Shown here: positions 1-10,633 of the stretch, piece by piece | Layout of the letters: every line of letters starts with the position of its first letter | Position numbering within the stretch: the first letter of the stretch is position 1 | NCBI GenBank assembly: GCA_027943245.1 | Contig: JANDJZ010000046.1 | Span: forward strand, 62,001 to 126,000 | Source of the DNA: Acanthamoeba sp. SK_2022b | Taxonomy: Eukaryota; Discosea; Longamoebia; Acanthamoebidae | DNA: 64,000 nucleotides | Reading direction: 5' to 3' | Program-made: the position numbers and the translations under genes | Notes under the pieces: generated by a model | What the model saw: the letters and a program-made list of their open reading frames with translations, nothing else | Database searches by the model: none | Told to the model about the DNA's origin: nothing

Positions 1-2720
1 CGCCTCGCGGTACGCCTCTCCGCCCTCGTTGAGCGCCAATTTCCTGGCGCTCGTGACTCACGGCCGAGCTCTCCCCACGCTCCGTCGGTTTACCTGTAGA
101 ATGGGCGATTTGACCGCTGCCTTCCACGAAGGGCTGATCTCTCTGCAGCCGCTTATGGGCGACCATAGCATGTTCGCCACGTTGCTTCGAATCCTCACCG
201 AGGTAAGGCCCTGCGTCATGGCCGCCTCCGTTCTCTCTCTGCCTCTGAGATATTCTGAATATCTTTGGCGTCAGGCCGAGAGCTCGGGGGACCTGGAGTC
301 CACAGTATGCGCGCTCTATCTGCTGAATATGTCCGTGGAGGGCGCGGGCGGCGGTCCGCACGAGTCCAAGCAGCTCAAGACCAGAGAACGAATGCGGGCG
401 GCCTTTGAGAACGCTGGCTTGGTAGCTGTGCTGGAGAAGCTCAGCCTTAAGGTGAGTGCCAGCAACCGCAGCCCCTCCTCCCCCTCTCTACCGCGTGGCT
501 TATGTTGCCGATGTGTGTCGTGCAGCATGAAGAGGCACTCGACGAAGAGATACGCAAGTGGAACGACAGGAAGGCGAGAGACGAGGCGTTCCTGGGAGGG
601 CGGAAGGCAACCCCACGGAAGGAACAGCCCCTCCAAGAGGTGGTCGCCCCGACCCAAGAGGCGCCGCCCGACTGCAATATGTACGAGTCCGTCGACAGTA
701 GATCTTCAACGACAGAGGGAACTGTCGTTGACGGCGGATACCTCTATGAAGACGGCACCACTGCCGTGCTTACGACGCGACGGCCCGCCTCAGCCAAGAG
801 CAGGCCGGCCCAGGCGGAGCAGACGCACGACGGCTACATGGGTTCGGAGGAACAGGCCAGGCTGGGACAAAAGCCCAGCGTCGCCGAGGCCTGCGCCTAC
901 CTCGACGACGACAGCGGGCTCTACACCCAGGAAGAGGAGCTCACTCAGATCATCCGCGCGGGCAAGCCGCCCCCGGTCCATACAACAACCGACGACGGCC
1001 AGGCGGGCGCCTACTCCGCCGACGCCGGTGTTGCGGAGACGCAGAAGGCCGGAGAGAGCGGAGATCTGCTTGACTTTCTCTACCAATCGTCGCTGGCGGA
1101 GCCCCTCGCCGCTGAAGTGAGCGCCGATGCCACCGTAGCCACGGGCAGCGAGGGCGAGCTCTACCGCTTCATGAAGCAGCAACTCGACCAGGCCAACTAC
1201 ATCGGCGCTGACTCGTCTCCCCGTTCGGCCAGCGGGCCATCGCCGAGTCTCGAGAAGGCGGAGGAGGAGCAACCTGACCAGATTCGGGCCGGCGACTTCG
1301 ACACCAAGTTCGACCTGCGTTCGCTGGTCTCTGACTCGAAGAAGGGCGAGCTCTACACATGGACCGTGCGTCTTCGGACTGACCCTATCACCGGTAAGGA
1401 CGCTGCGATGCTCGTGTTTGTGGCTGCGGCTGTGTGAAAATGGTTTCGATGCACGGTAAAAACCAACAAACCCGCGTTGTATGACAGGCACGCCTGCACC
1501 GCACAATGAATTCGACACCATGTTGGTGGAGATGAACAGGACCACGCTCACCGTTACTGCCCAGGTAGCGCTCAGTCCCCCCCCCAAACTGGCCGCCTTT
1601 CTTCGATGCTCAGCGTCGTTCGGTTTTTACAATGCTGACGTGGCATGCCCGTCGCCACGTGCGTACGCAGAGCAATCCTCAATCGGAGCAGGCAGGGGAG
1701 CCCGACGGCCTGGCCTCCGACGCCCTCGGTGGCGCTGCCTCGGTGTCGATTCCGTTGAACTGCATCACCCGGGTGCGCGAGTTCAAGAAGGGAAACACGA
1801 AGGGCTGGGAGGACAAGTTCGGCTTCGTTATCACCTACAGGTGTGCTCACGCGATCAGTCCTGTTCCGACTCGCAGACTGCTGACTTTGGGCCTCCAATA
1901 TTTGCCTGCGCAGGCTTAGTGCATCCAAGAAGGCGCGAACGCTCACCTTGGTCGCCATAAGCGAGAAGCAGCAACAGTGGTGGATGAAAGCCATCATCAT
2001 GCACCAAGGTCAACCCATGTTCCCAGGTCCTATTGTGATGGATTGGCTGACACGTACACAACCAACCAACCAACCAACCAACCAACCAACCAACCAACCA
2101 ACCAACCAACCAACCAACCAACCAACCAACCTGACAACTCAGCTCTCACGCGCGATTGGAACGAGGCCTTCCAGCGTGTGATGAAGGAGTTGCGCGAGCA
2201 GATACTCGCCAGCGCGGCCGCCTTTGTCGAGGAGGCGCCGACGGCCGCCGAGGCCATCACCGCGCCGCAGCTCATCAGGAGTGTCACGAGCATGGACTCC
2301 AGCACCTTCAAGCCGCCTCTCGCTGCGGAGATGCTGCGAGAGAGCGGCAGCGTCATCGGCGGCCGGAGGAGCGTGCGGATCCAACGAACCAAGGACGCGA
2401 GCGCCACCTCGCCCCGAGAAACCTCCCCCCGGGGGACCTCTCGTCCCATCAACCAAACAGTTCGATACCTCCCTTCTCCTCCCTTGTGTGCTGACATCAT
2501 CTTTTGCCGTACTCACTTGCTTTCTCTGAAGCAGATTGGCCCCAAGGTGACGGACCTCGTGCTGGAGTTCACGCAGATCGCCGAAGTGTTGGTCCAGATC
2601 ATCGTGGACGAACTCCACAGCCCCGATTACGCGAAGCTCGTTCGCCCCACGAACCTGGGAGGCGTGGCCGGTACGCCGTTCAGCCCTCATCACACCCAAA
2701 CGCAGCACTATCTTGAGAGG

Positions 2721-2801
<81 letters not shown>

Positions 2802-4319
2802 CGTTCCTACATCGCAGGAGGGGAGAAGTACATCTCTCACGGCATTCTGTTCAAGTTCGCCCGCGACTTCCGCGGGCTCTATGGTGGCGATGAACATGCG
2901 ATGAAGGCGACCCAGGTGCGTGGTGTCCTGCTTGTGTGTTCGTTAACAGTTGCTTAGAAACAAACTGACCGCCTCTCTCTCTCATATATATATGCGTGCA
3001 GCATGAGATGAAGGGGCTGTCTGCCTACATCAAGTATTCGCTCAACTCGCGCTTCCCCGATACGCTGCACTTCCCTATCATGACCGTCATCGGTACAGTT
3101 CTTATTCAACATTGGCTTCCCCGTGCGTCTGGCCATGCCCCTGACCTGGCGTTGCTGCTTGGCTTTCAGACTACAAGGGCTACCGGCTCAGTGCCACGTC
3201 CATCCTGCCCGTGGGCTCGGACACGGTACAGCGTCACACTCACCTGGCCCTTCACAGAAACTCTGGGCTAATTTGGATACACCCACACCAGCTGATCTAT
3301 GGCTCGGCCGACGGAGGCAAGACCGTTTACAACAAGTACAAGGAAATGAGCGCTCTCATGAAGAAGGCCGGCCGCGCGCTCAACGTCAAGCCCCACTGGA
3401 TCGTCCCCATGGACAAGGAGTGGAGCGAGCGATGCGGTGTGGCGCAGGTGCAGATCTGCGGTCCAGGTGACATCGGTACGGCGCTCATCGCGATGTCATG
3501 GTGCGACGATTCATGCTCACCTACCGCCATCTCCGTGGGGGCTGCTTTACACAGAGGGTCATCTGGGAACGGACAAGCGGTTCTATGGTGCGAACAACTT
3601 GCTTCTTGATTGTTTTTCTTGAGGCGCATTCTCACGCGCCACGCGCCACCCCGCCACACCACAGTTCTGGACACGGCGAGGGTATTCCCACCCACGACGC
3701 CGGTGCAAGAGCTGAAGGGCTCGTTCCTCTACCGCCTGATGAGGCCCGAGTTTGTGAAGAACTACCGCACGCCCCTGTGCTCCGACGCCTTCTCCAGGTC
3801 AGACCTTCTCATCTGCGTTTGATTCGCTTCATTTTGCCTGCAAGCGGAGAGGGATGAGTGGGCTTACCGTCAGCTTCATGATCACCGTCGGTCCTTTGCG
3901 GCGGGCGGCAGGTGGGCGAACGATCCGAACGACCCGTCGGTGTTGCGCGAACACAACACCGAGATCAGGGAGGCCACCAACGCGATCATCGAGAAGGTCG
4001 TACCCGCGTTCGCCAAGCGCTTCGAAGACTTCTTCAAACGGATCTACCGCGGACAGGACAGCACCAGGTATCGCGTTGGCCTCTACTGGCGGATCAGCTG
4101 ATCCAGCGGTTGGCAAGGCACCTCATGGACCGATCTTTCCCTCCCTCCTGGCTTCGCGGTGCAGCAGCGAGGTGTGGCGCACCGCGCCCGACTACTCGCG
4201 GTACATGGTGATCGACATGCATAGAGCGGGCATCAATACGCGTTACATGGGCCACTTGCGCAAGCACACCACCAATACCCTGCTCAACCAGTGGCTGCTC
4301 ATGGGTGTGTGTGTGTGTG

Positions 4320-4370
<51 letters not shown>

Positions 4371-5474
4371 GTTGTTGTTGTCGTTGTTGTGCGTGTGACG
4401 ATCGTCTAACTGATTGGCTGTCATGCGTGCAGAGATGGCGTCCCGCGTGCTCAAAAACCGGCTGCGCGAGCTCATGCGCCAAGTGCGCACTGCAAAGGAA
4501 GAGGACATGCGCGACGTGATCGCCGGCTTCCTTCACCAGGTGCTCCACGATCACGCATTCTGGCGCTCGCGTCCGTCGTCCGAGTTCGACGTTAAGCGCG
4601 TCATCAAGGAGCGCTTTCCATCGTGCTTCTACTCAGATGAGGTTCGCTTGCGTGGACATCTCGCTCGTGTGTTGTGTGTGCGTGCGTGCGTGCGTGCGCG
4701 TTGGTCTAACTCTGCAGCCTTCGGCGCTGCAGGAAAGCGATAGCTGGGATCTTCGGGCTCAGATCAACTTCGGGGCGGTCTTTGGCCGCGTGAGCCGGCT
4801 GCTTGGCTTGCGCTTTACCGAACATTTCGAGGACCAGCTGTGGAGGTGGATCGACGACGGTTGCGTCGGCGAGGTGGCCAGCGTCGATGTTATCAACCAG
4901 GCCCTCATCAGCATCAGCCCCACCGTACCCTTACCCTGCTCCTCTGACAATCTCCAACATTAAACAGCGTGTCGTGTGTGCGTGCCGCAGCTGACCCCTT
5001 TGTTTCTTCTGGTTTACCTTGGCAGGTGGCGCAACTTCCGCTTGTCTCGCAGTCGCGGGCGATGAAGTTCGAGAAGCTGGCCAACAGCGCCTACTCCACC
5101 ACCAAGCACCAGCAGCTCCAGTTCCAGATCAAGGTTTCGCGCTTTAATTTTATTTCATTTTGGAGTATTTGAATATTCTTAATTGTTTTTGTTTTTTTTG
5201 TTTTCTTTATTTATTTTGTGCTGAAAACTGAAAGCGAAATCGTACGTGTGCATAGGCCAAGGACGAGTACCTGCTGGGCCTGGAAATGAAGACGGACGAC
5301 CTCGACCTGCTTGTAGGCCTCGCCCGGGTGCTCCTTGCCTGCATCAAGCTCCTGCAGGCGCAGGCCGAGAACCAGAGCCGACCCGAGGTTCAGCAGACCA
5401 TCGCCGTCAAGATCCAACGCATGATTGTCCTCGCCGAACGACAAATGAAGGTGCGTCGCTGCCACCTCCCTGAA

Positions 5475-5532
<58 letters not shown>

Positions 5533-6735
5533 CATGCACGAGCACGTACATGTGGACACTGGTCGGACAGCTCACCGCTGGCACACGCGTGCAGGAAGCG
5601 CTGAGCATCGACGACACTCGAGCCGACATTTTGTCGACATACGCCCTCTTCCTGGCCGAGCACGCCCCCGAGAAGAAGCGGAAGAAGGCGGAGCGTTTCT
5701 TCGAGCTGGCGCTCCAGGCCAGCCCCTACGACGCCGCGCTGCACCAGAGGTACCGCACGTTCATGGGCCAGGAGGAGGACAAGGAGGAGGAGGCCCCCAA
5801 GCCGGAGCCCACACCGACCGTACGCTCGCCGCCGCCACCTCCTTGTGGCACAGCTCGCGAGCGTTCATCGCCTAACCCACACACGGACATGCCCACACTC
5901 AGACGTCGGCTCCGTTCTTGTCCGGAAGGAGCCTGTCGCAGCGATTCTCTCGGCACGCGAGCGTGGACCCGGGCATATCTGTGTCGGGCCCCATCGCGGT
6001 GTCGCGGAAGAACTCGGCGACGCAGGTCTCGGGGCGGCTCAGCCTCACCGTCGCCTGCGCCCGTAACCTCGCCGCCATGGACTCGTACTCCACCCTCTCC
6101 CTCCCTCAGATGGCCCAATCATAGCTCTCGCGATACGGCCTACGACCTGGCTGACGGCCCGCTTGCCCCTCCAATCCTCCTCCACAACAGGAACGGGTAC
6201 TCTGACCCCTACGCAATCATCACGCACGGCGGCCAGACGCACCAGACAGAGACCAAGAAGAAGACGCTCAACCCGGTGTGGAACGAGACTTTCAATGTGT
6301 ACGTGTTTGCGCCCGATGATGATGACGACGACGACGATGGCGATAGTGAACATGTCCCGCTAAATCGAACGGGCCATCGATACCAATCGCCTGCTGACGC
6401 CGCCCAATCGGTGCTTGCAAACAGTGTGGTGGAGAGCAGGGAGCCGCTCAAGGTCGCAGTGTGGGACTGGGACCGCATCACCAAGGACGGTACGGCTCCC
6501 CATCGCCTGGCCGTGATGTTGTGCGATCATCGGGTGGTGAGGTCGACTCTTGCTCCACCGCTGCACATAACACCACGCATTGCGTGCAGACTTCATCGGG
6601 GAGCGGGTAATCGCCATTGCGGAGTTGCAGCGGGGGGGCATGGAGACGGAGAAGTGGTATGGTCTGTGCCCCGCCAACGGGTCCACCCCAGACCCCTCCC
6701 TCGGCGAGATCAAGCTCGCGTTCAAGTGGAGCTGA
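1..6735 (+). CDS. FH3-like / PH / CLU-domain / C2 multidomain protein (5' truncated)
   Basis: This is a large gene of about twenty exons whose 5' end lies outside the window; exon limits are approximate. The first exons (about 105-1400) resemble the ARM-like FH3 region of formins, with a charged motif around [15 protein letters not shown], followed by an acidic linker. A PH domain spans roughly 1490-2010 and ends in the expected helix with [11 protein letters not shown]. Exons from 3056 to 5740 match the CLU domain of clustered-mitochondria proteins: [34 protein letters not shown] (joined over introns) and [16 protein letters not shown]-like segment follows at about 5600-5790. A C2 domain ends the protein ([24 protein letters not shown], then VWDWDRI), with TGA at 6733-6735. 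CLU proteins bind mRNAs of mitochondrial proteins; PH and C2 suggest membrane recruitment. I infer a signalling or membrane-tethering role; the domain calls are firm, the function is not. Confidence 0.8.
2060..2130 (+). repeat. (AACC)n tetranucleotide microsatellite
   Basis: About seventeen tandem AACC units lie inside an intron of the PH/CLU/C2 gene, just before the acceptor that precedes the exon at about 2147. Confidence 0.95.
2722..2797 (+). repeat. (CA)n microsatellite in intron
   Basis: A nearly perfect run of about 38 CA units lies inside a CLU-region intron, between the donor after [11 protein letters not shown] and the acceptor before GGEKYISHG. Confidence 0.95.
4304..4369 (+). repeat. 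(TG)n microsatellite abutting a splice donor
   Basis: The run starts directly at the intron donor after the exon encoding NQWLLM, so the GT of the donor is the first repeat unit. It has one TT interruption and passes into a short GTT run. Confidence 0.9.
5477..5531 (+). repeat. (CA)n microsatellite in intron
   Basis: A run of about 27 CA units lies in the intron between exons encoding LAERQMK and [11 protein letters not shown] of the CLU/C2 gene. Confidence 0.95.
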
Positions 6736-8800
6736 AGGTGGTGCGCGATTGAGTAAAACTTTCTTTCGTTCGAGCCAAAGATTTTCGTTCATGAGAAGAA
6801 CACAGAAGTTGAAATTGGCATCAAAATGAGTGGTCCAGGTGGTACATGTGCTGGAAGATGCCCCACAGGTGGTGCAAGCCAAATTGCCAAAGCTCAATGG
6901 CATTGGCATTGTGATTTGGTGGAGATTGACACCTGTAGCGAGATCAAGCAGTAGGGCCAGCAAATCACACAGTCATGTACAAGGTTGGAAAATTGGGACA
7001 GATGTTGAATCACCAAGGGCGCCAATGGGCAAGTGGTGCATCTAACCTAGTGTTCATGGAAATGAGACACTGACTCATCTCCATGTGGGATTTTAAGTTG
7101 TTTATGTACACCAAACACTATGAACTGTATGGGTGCATTAGTGTAATCTCCAAAGAAAAGTGCAAAAGGGTGCAAGGTGCACATGTCCAGTAGGTTGAAT
7201 GAAACAATGTACAAAACCCAAAAAATGATGTAGGCAAACTGAAGGAAGTGAAGTGTTTATTGAAGGTTGCTGAAGTGGATCTACCAAGCAGGGGAGAAGT
7301 TGATGATGGGCTTTTGAGGAGTGCCCCTGGCAGTAGCAGTTGGTGAGGGAGAGAAGGATGGTGTGCAGGAGGTAGGAGTTGGGTGTGGGGGGGAAGATGG
7401 TGCTGGTGAGGAGGTAGAAGTAGAAAGAGAGACAGACCACCTGTGTTATGCCTTGACATCGCTCTGGCGCTTGAGTTTGATCTGGAAAAGCTCCTGAGCC
7501 TGAGTAATAATAAGTGAGTGATAACACTGAGCACAAAATGGAAAAGTTACAATGGAGTGAGGAAGTAGTACCTTCACAGCAGTGGAGATACTCAGCAAAG
7601 GCCAACCTGAAGTGGTGGAGATGCTGTCGCTCCTGTTCTATCTCCAGTGCAGCAAGGGCAGAGAAAGCCTCGCCTCATTAAGAATTTGGGCAGTAGAAGA
7701 CAGTTTATAGGTCAAGCAAACAAGTCCTACACTTTCAACTTCCTGGACATGCTGCAACCCAGAGCAGAAGGCTATTGATGGTGTTGTTGATGAGCTTGCA
7801 CTTGGGTTTGGCTGGCTTGAGAGCAGACATGGATGTGGTAGCTGTAATTTAGCTATAAGCAGGCCAGCATCAGAGTTCCACAAAGAGGACTGTAGTTGAG
7901 TACACTGCGCTTTTCAGGGGAAGCTGGAGTTGTATAGGCCTGCAGAAGGTACTTGAAGAACTGGTGGCCTGAAAAAGAGGTGTCCAAGAGGGCACCAGAC
8001 TTCTGGATTGGCAAAATCATCGCAGTGCAGGGCTGACGTTTGCAAGTGCACTGGTGGATCTCCACCAAGGGAAGATGGAAAGATGGAACTGAAGGAGCTG
8101 TGCCCCACAATGCACCAACCTTCCTTTCTGGCCAAGGCAATTGTCTGCCACTCTGTGACTACCTTCTTAACAGCCTGGAACTACCTGCCTCTTGTGCATA
8201 CCTTCCTGGACAGAATGCCAAACCTGTCCACATCTTGTATGAAGCAGCTCCCACCTCACACTTGCCCCTGCCCTCTACCATGGCATTATTCCTCTCTGTT
8301 CCTCCACCATCAGTGCTACCAATGCTGGCTCCCTCACTGGATGATAGGGACATGCTCAACACTCTACAGCATCATCCTGGCTATGCACCTGCATTTCAGA
8401 TTTGTGGTCAGCTTTTTGTTTGCTATAATCCTCCAAGAATGGATTTTATTCTTGCCTTTTTTTATTTTGCCTCATCCAAAGCACATCAGATTTGAGCCTG
8501 TGATTTTTTTACTCCCCTCCACAACACCATTGCTCCTGTTTTTAACTATTTCTTGGCAGGTGGATTCAAACATCACAGAAACCTGCCAGATAAGCAACAG
8601 ATCAGCAACATCAACCTTGCTGGCTGGTGGCTCATAGAAGAAGTGGCATAATCACACACCAAAATACAGTATATACCTCCACTGCTCTCTGCTCAAAATC
8701 TCCCACTTACTTTTTGTACCTTGCACAGGTCCTTCCTCTCCTCCCTCATTGAGAACTAACTTTTGGGCAGATCATCCTGCCCTTGCCCACATCCCTCAAG
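6736..8800. repeat. CpG-poor, repeat-like DNA without a clear gene
   Basis: This stretch differs sharply from its neighbours. CpG is rare, TG and CA are common, and no long open frame carries a recognisable domain. Short frames exist (for example 8040-8495 on + and 7914-8135 on -), but none extends through plausible splice sites or matches a family I know. The first hundred bases hold the 3' untranslated region of the preceding gene. The composition resembles the hAT element at 47.6-50.0 kb and the block at 40.1-41.0 kb, so I read it as a decayed mobile element or methylated repeat. No terminal repeats were found. Confidence 0.5.
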
Positions 8801-8813
8801 CACATACGTGCAG

Positions 8814-9099
8814 GGTGAATCTGACGAGGGTAGACGTGGATTGCAGAACATTGCTAGCGGACTCCAGGCCCATGTGGATTGGGTGCTGGCCATGGCCAAC
8901 CTGTTCCTCTTTTCCAACCGCAGGAAGGACGTCAACAAAGGCGTGACCAAAGACATAAGCAACGTCATGGACTCTGCCTCGGTGAATCCACCAGGAGCCG
9001 TGGACTGTCATCAAAAAGGTCTTAGTGGACAAATATGTCACTATGACAGCCGGCGAACAGATGCATGACGAAACCGAGTTGCACCTTGCTCGCTTCTGA
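8814..9099 (+). pseudogene. 3' gene fragment with frame break, unknown family
   Basis: Coding-like composition returns here. After an acceptor at 8813 the frame reads a hydrophobic then basic segment (VDWVLAMANLFLFSNRRKDV). It then needs a +1 shift near 8980-8993 to continue as EPWTVIKKVLVDKYVTMTAG and end at TGA 9097-9099. No upstream exons are visible; they would have to lie beyond the CpG-poor block. The simplest reading is the remnant of a gene whose 5' part was separated or lost. I do not recognise the family. An alternative is a real last exon with a sequencing error. Confidence 0.35.
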
Positions 9100-9200
9100 C
9101 AACTTTGCGTTTAGCCATTTTTGTGCCCTTTAAAAAAAACACAGCAGCCGCCTCTGGGGTTCTTATTGTGTACACTTGTAGATTACAAAATTAAAGGGCG

Positions 9201-10531
9201 CTACTTGCTGCGTCGCGTCGTGCAAGAAGGCGAGGAGGGCGCCACGTCAAGCGCAAGGTCGACCGCCGATGAGAGGGCGCGTCCGGCAATCCAGCTTCCG
9301 GCCCACACGCGCCTGCCGTCGCGCGGCGAGTAGAGCACGCCCCACCCGTGCGGCATGTCGTCGCGCCACTCCCCCATGTAGAGCTCTCGTGAGGCCTTCA
9401 TCCACGCGATGCCCACGCCACACCGCTCTCGGTTCTTCTCGTTGACCTGTCCCACATAGAGGTCGTCCTTCACCACCATCACGCGCCCGCTCTGGCTCTC
9501 CCTCAGTCCGAGCGCGCCGTAAAAGTGGCCGCCACCGCTCGCCTTCAGAGCAACCGCGGCACCCGACGACGACGGCGACGCCGCATCGGACGAGGCCTTG
9601 TGGAAGCGCGTCGCGTAGCCCTCGCGCGTGAGTCGCACCTCGCGGGCCATGGAGTGGAACAGCAGGCGCGTGCTCTCGGTGTCGCTTATGTGCGCCGTCG
9701 GTGCGGCGGCGAGCGCGTAGAAGGGACAGCACAGGATGGAGGCCAGCATCTTGCCCTCGCGCACCGTCACCGTGCGGTCGGACGACGCCGACGATGCCGA
9801 CGACAACGACGACGACGAAGCCGGCGTGGGCATCGTCGAGCGCGCCACCAGGAACAGCGGTGGGATGCGAAGCGCGCCGCCCTCTTCCTCGTCGAAGAGT
9901 TCGTGGAAGAGGGAGATGGCAAAGAAGAACGAGTGGAGATCGCTGGGATCGTAGCACAGGCAGAACAGCTCCCGGTCGGCGAGCTTCTGGAACCGAGAGC
10001 TGTCCCTGGCGTAGGTGGCCAGGTTGACGTCAAAGAACGACCTGAGGCCGTCGACCTCGCTCTCGACCCGGTAGGACCCCTCCTGCGACTGGGCGACGCG
10101 CTGGTTCACATCCCTGGGCGCGCGGACATGCGCGTTAGGCGCGAGACCGGACTGGGCGCAGGGCAAGGGAGAGGGAGGGGGTGAGCGGTGCCAGCGGGTA
10201 CCCGAGCGTCTGCAGGGCGTGCGTCTGGGTGAGGCCGACCGTGGTGGCGACGCTCAGCGCGGACTGGACGCTGGACAGGAGGGCCGTCTCGCTGGCCTGG
10301 AGCTTGGCCGCCAAGAACGACGACGCGACGCCCGCGTGCATCCTACGAGGGCTGCCGGGTTGTTGCGCGCGCGCGCGCCTGGCTTAGCACTCTTGGGAGG
10401 AGGGTGGAACTCATGTTGTGTCGAGGGAGGGAGGGGAGGCACCTTCCACTGCCGCTACGGCTGCGGGGCAGGCTCTGTTCGACGAACGACGTGACGAGCG
10501 AAGTGATCTCCACGCCATCCATTCCGTACAT
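9201..10531 (-). CDS. MORN-repeat protein
   Basis: Three exons (10531-10443, 10342-10202, 10113-9201) join in frame to 380 residues. The C-terminal third holds MORN-type units: LYVGQVNEKNRERCGVGIAW, ELYMGEWRDDMPHGWGVLY and VWAGSWIAG. MORN repeats bind membranes or act as scaffolds. The middle contains a low-complexity Ser/Ala stretch and a short acidic patch (FDEEEGG). The N-terminal region is hydrophobic and alanine-rich but not a clear signal peptide. The start at 10531 was chosen because it is the first ATG of an exon that splices cleanly to the next. The tyrosine-kinase-like gene lies 102 bp upstream on the same strand. The fold call is good; the cellular role is unknown. Confidence 0.7.
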
Positions 10532-10633
10532 TCCCTGAATGGTTGGGCCCTGGTCAGCGCGCCGTTTCGCCTCCCACCTGCAACCACCGACCGCCGGCGG
10601 GCGAGGGGGCGAGGGGGGTGAAGAGGGGGGGGT

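Noticed and set aside
2139..2897. 252-residue minus-strand frame with a Cys-Val run
   Set aside because: The Cys-Val run is the (CA)n microsatellite read in antisense inside an intron.
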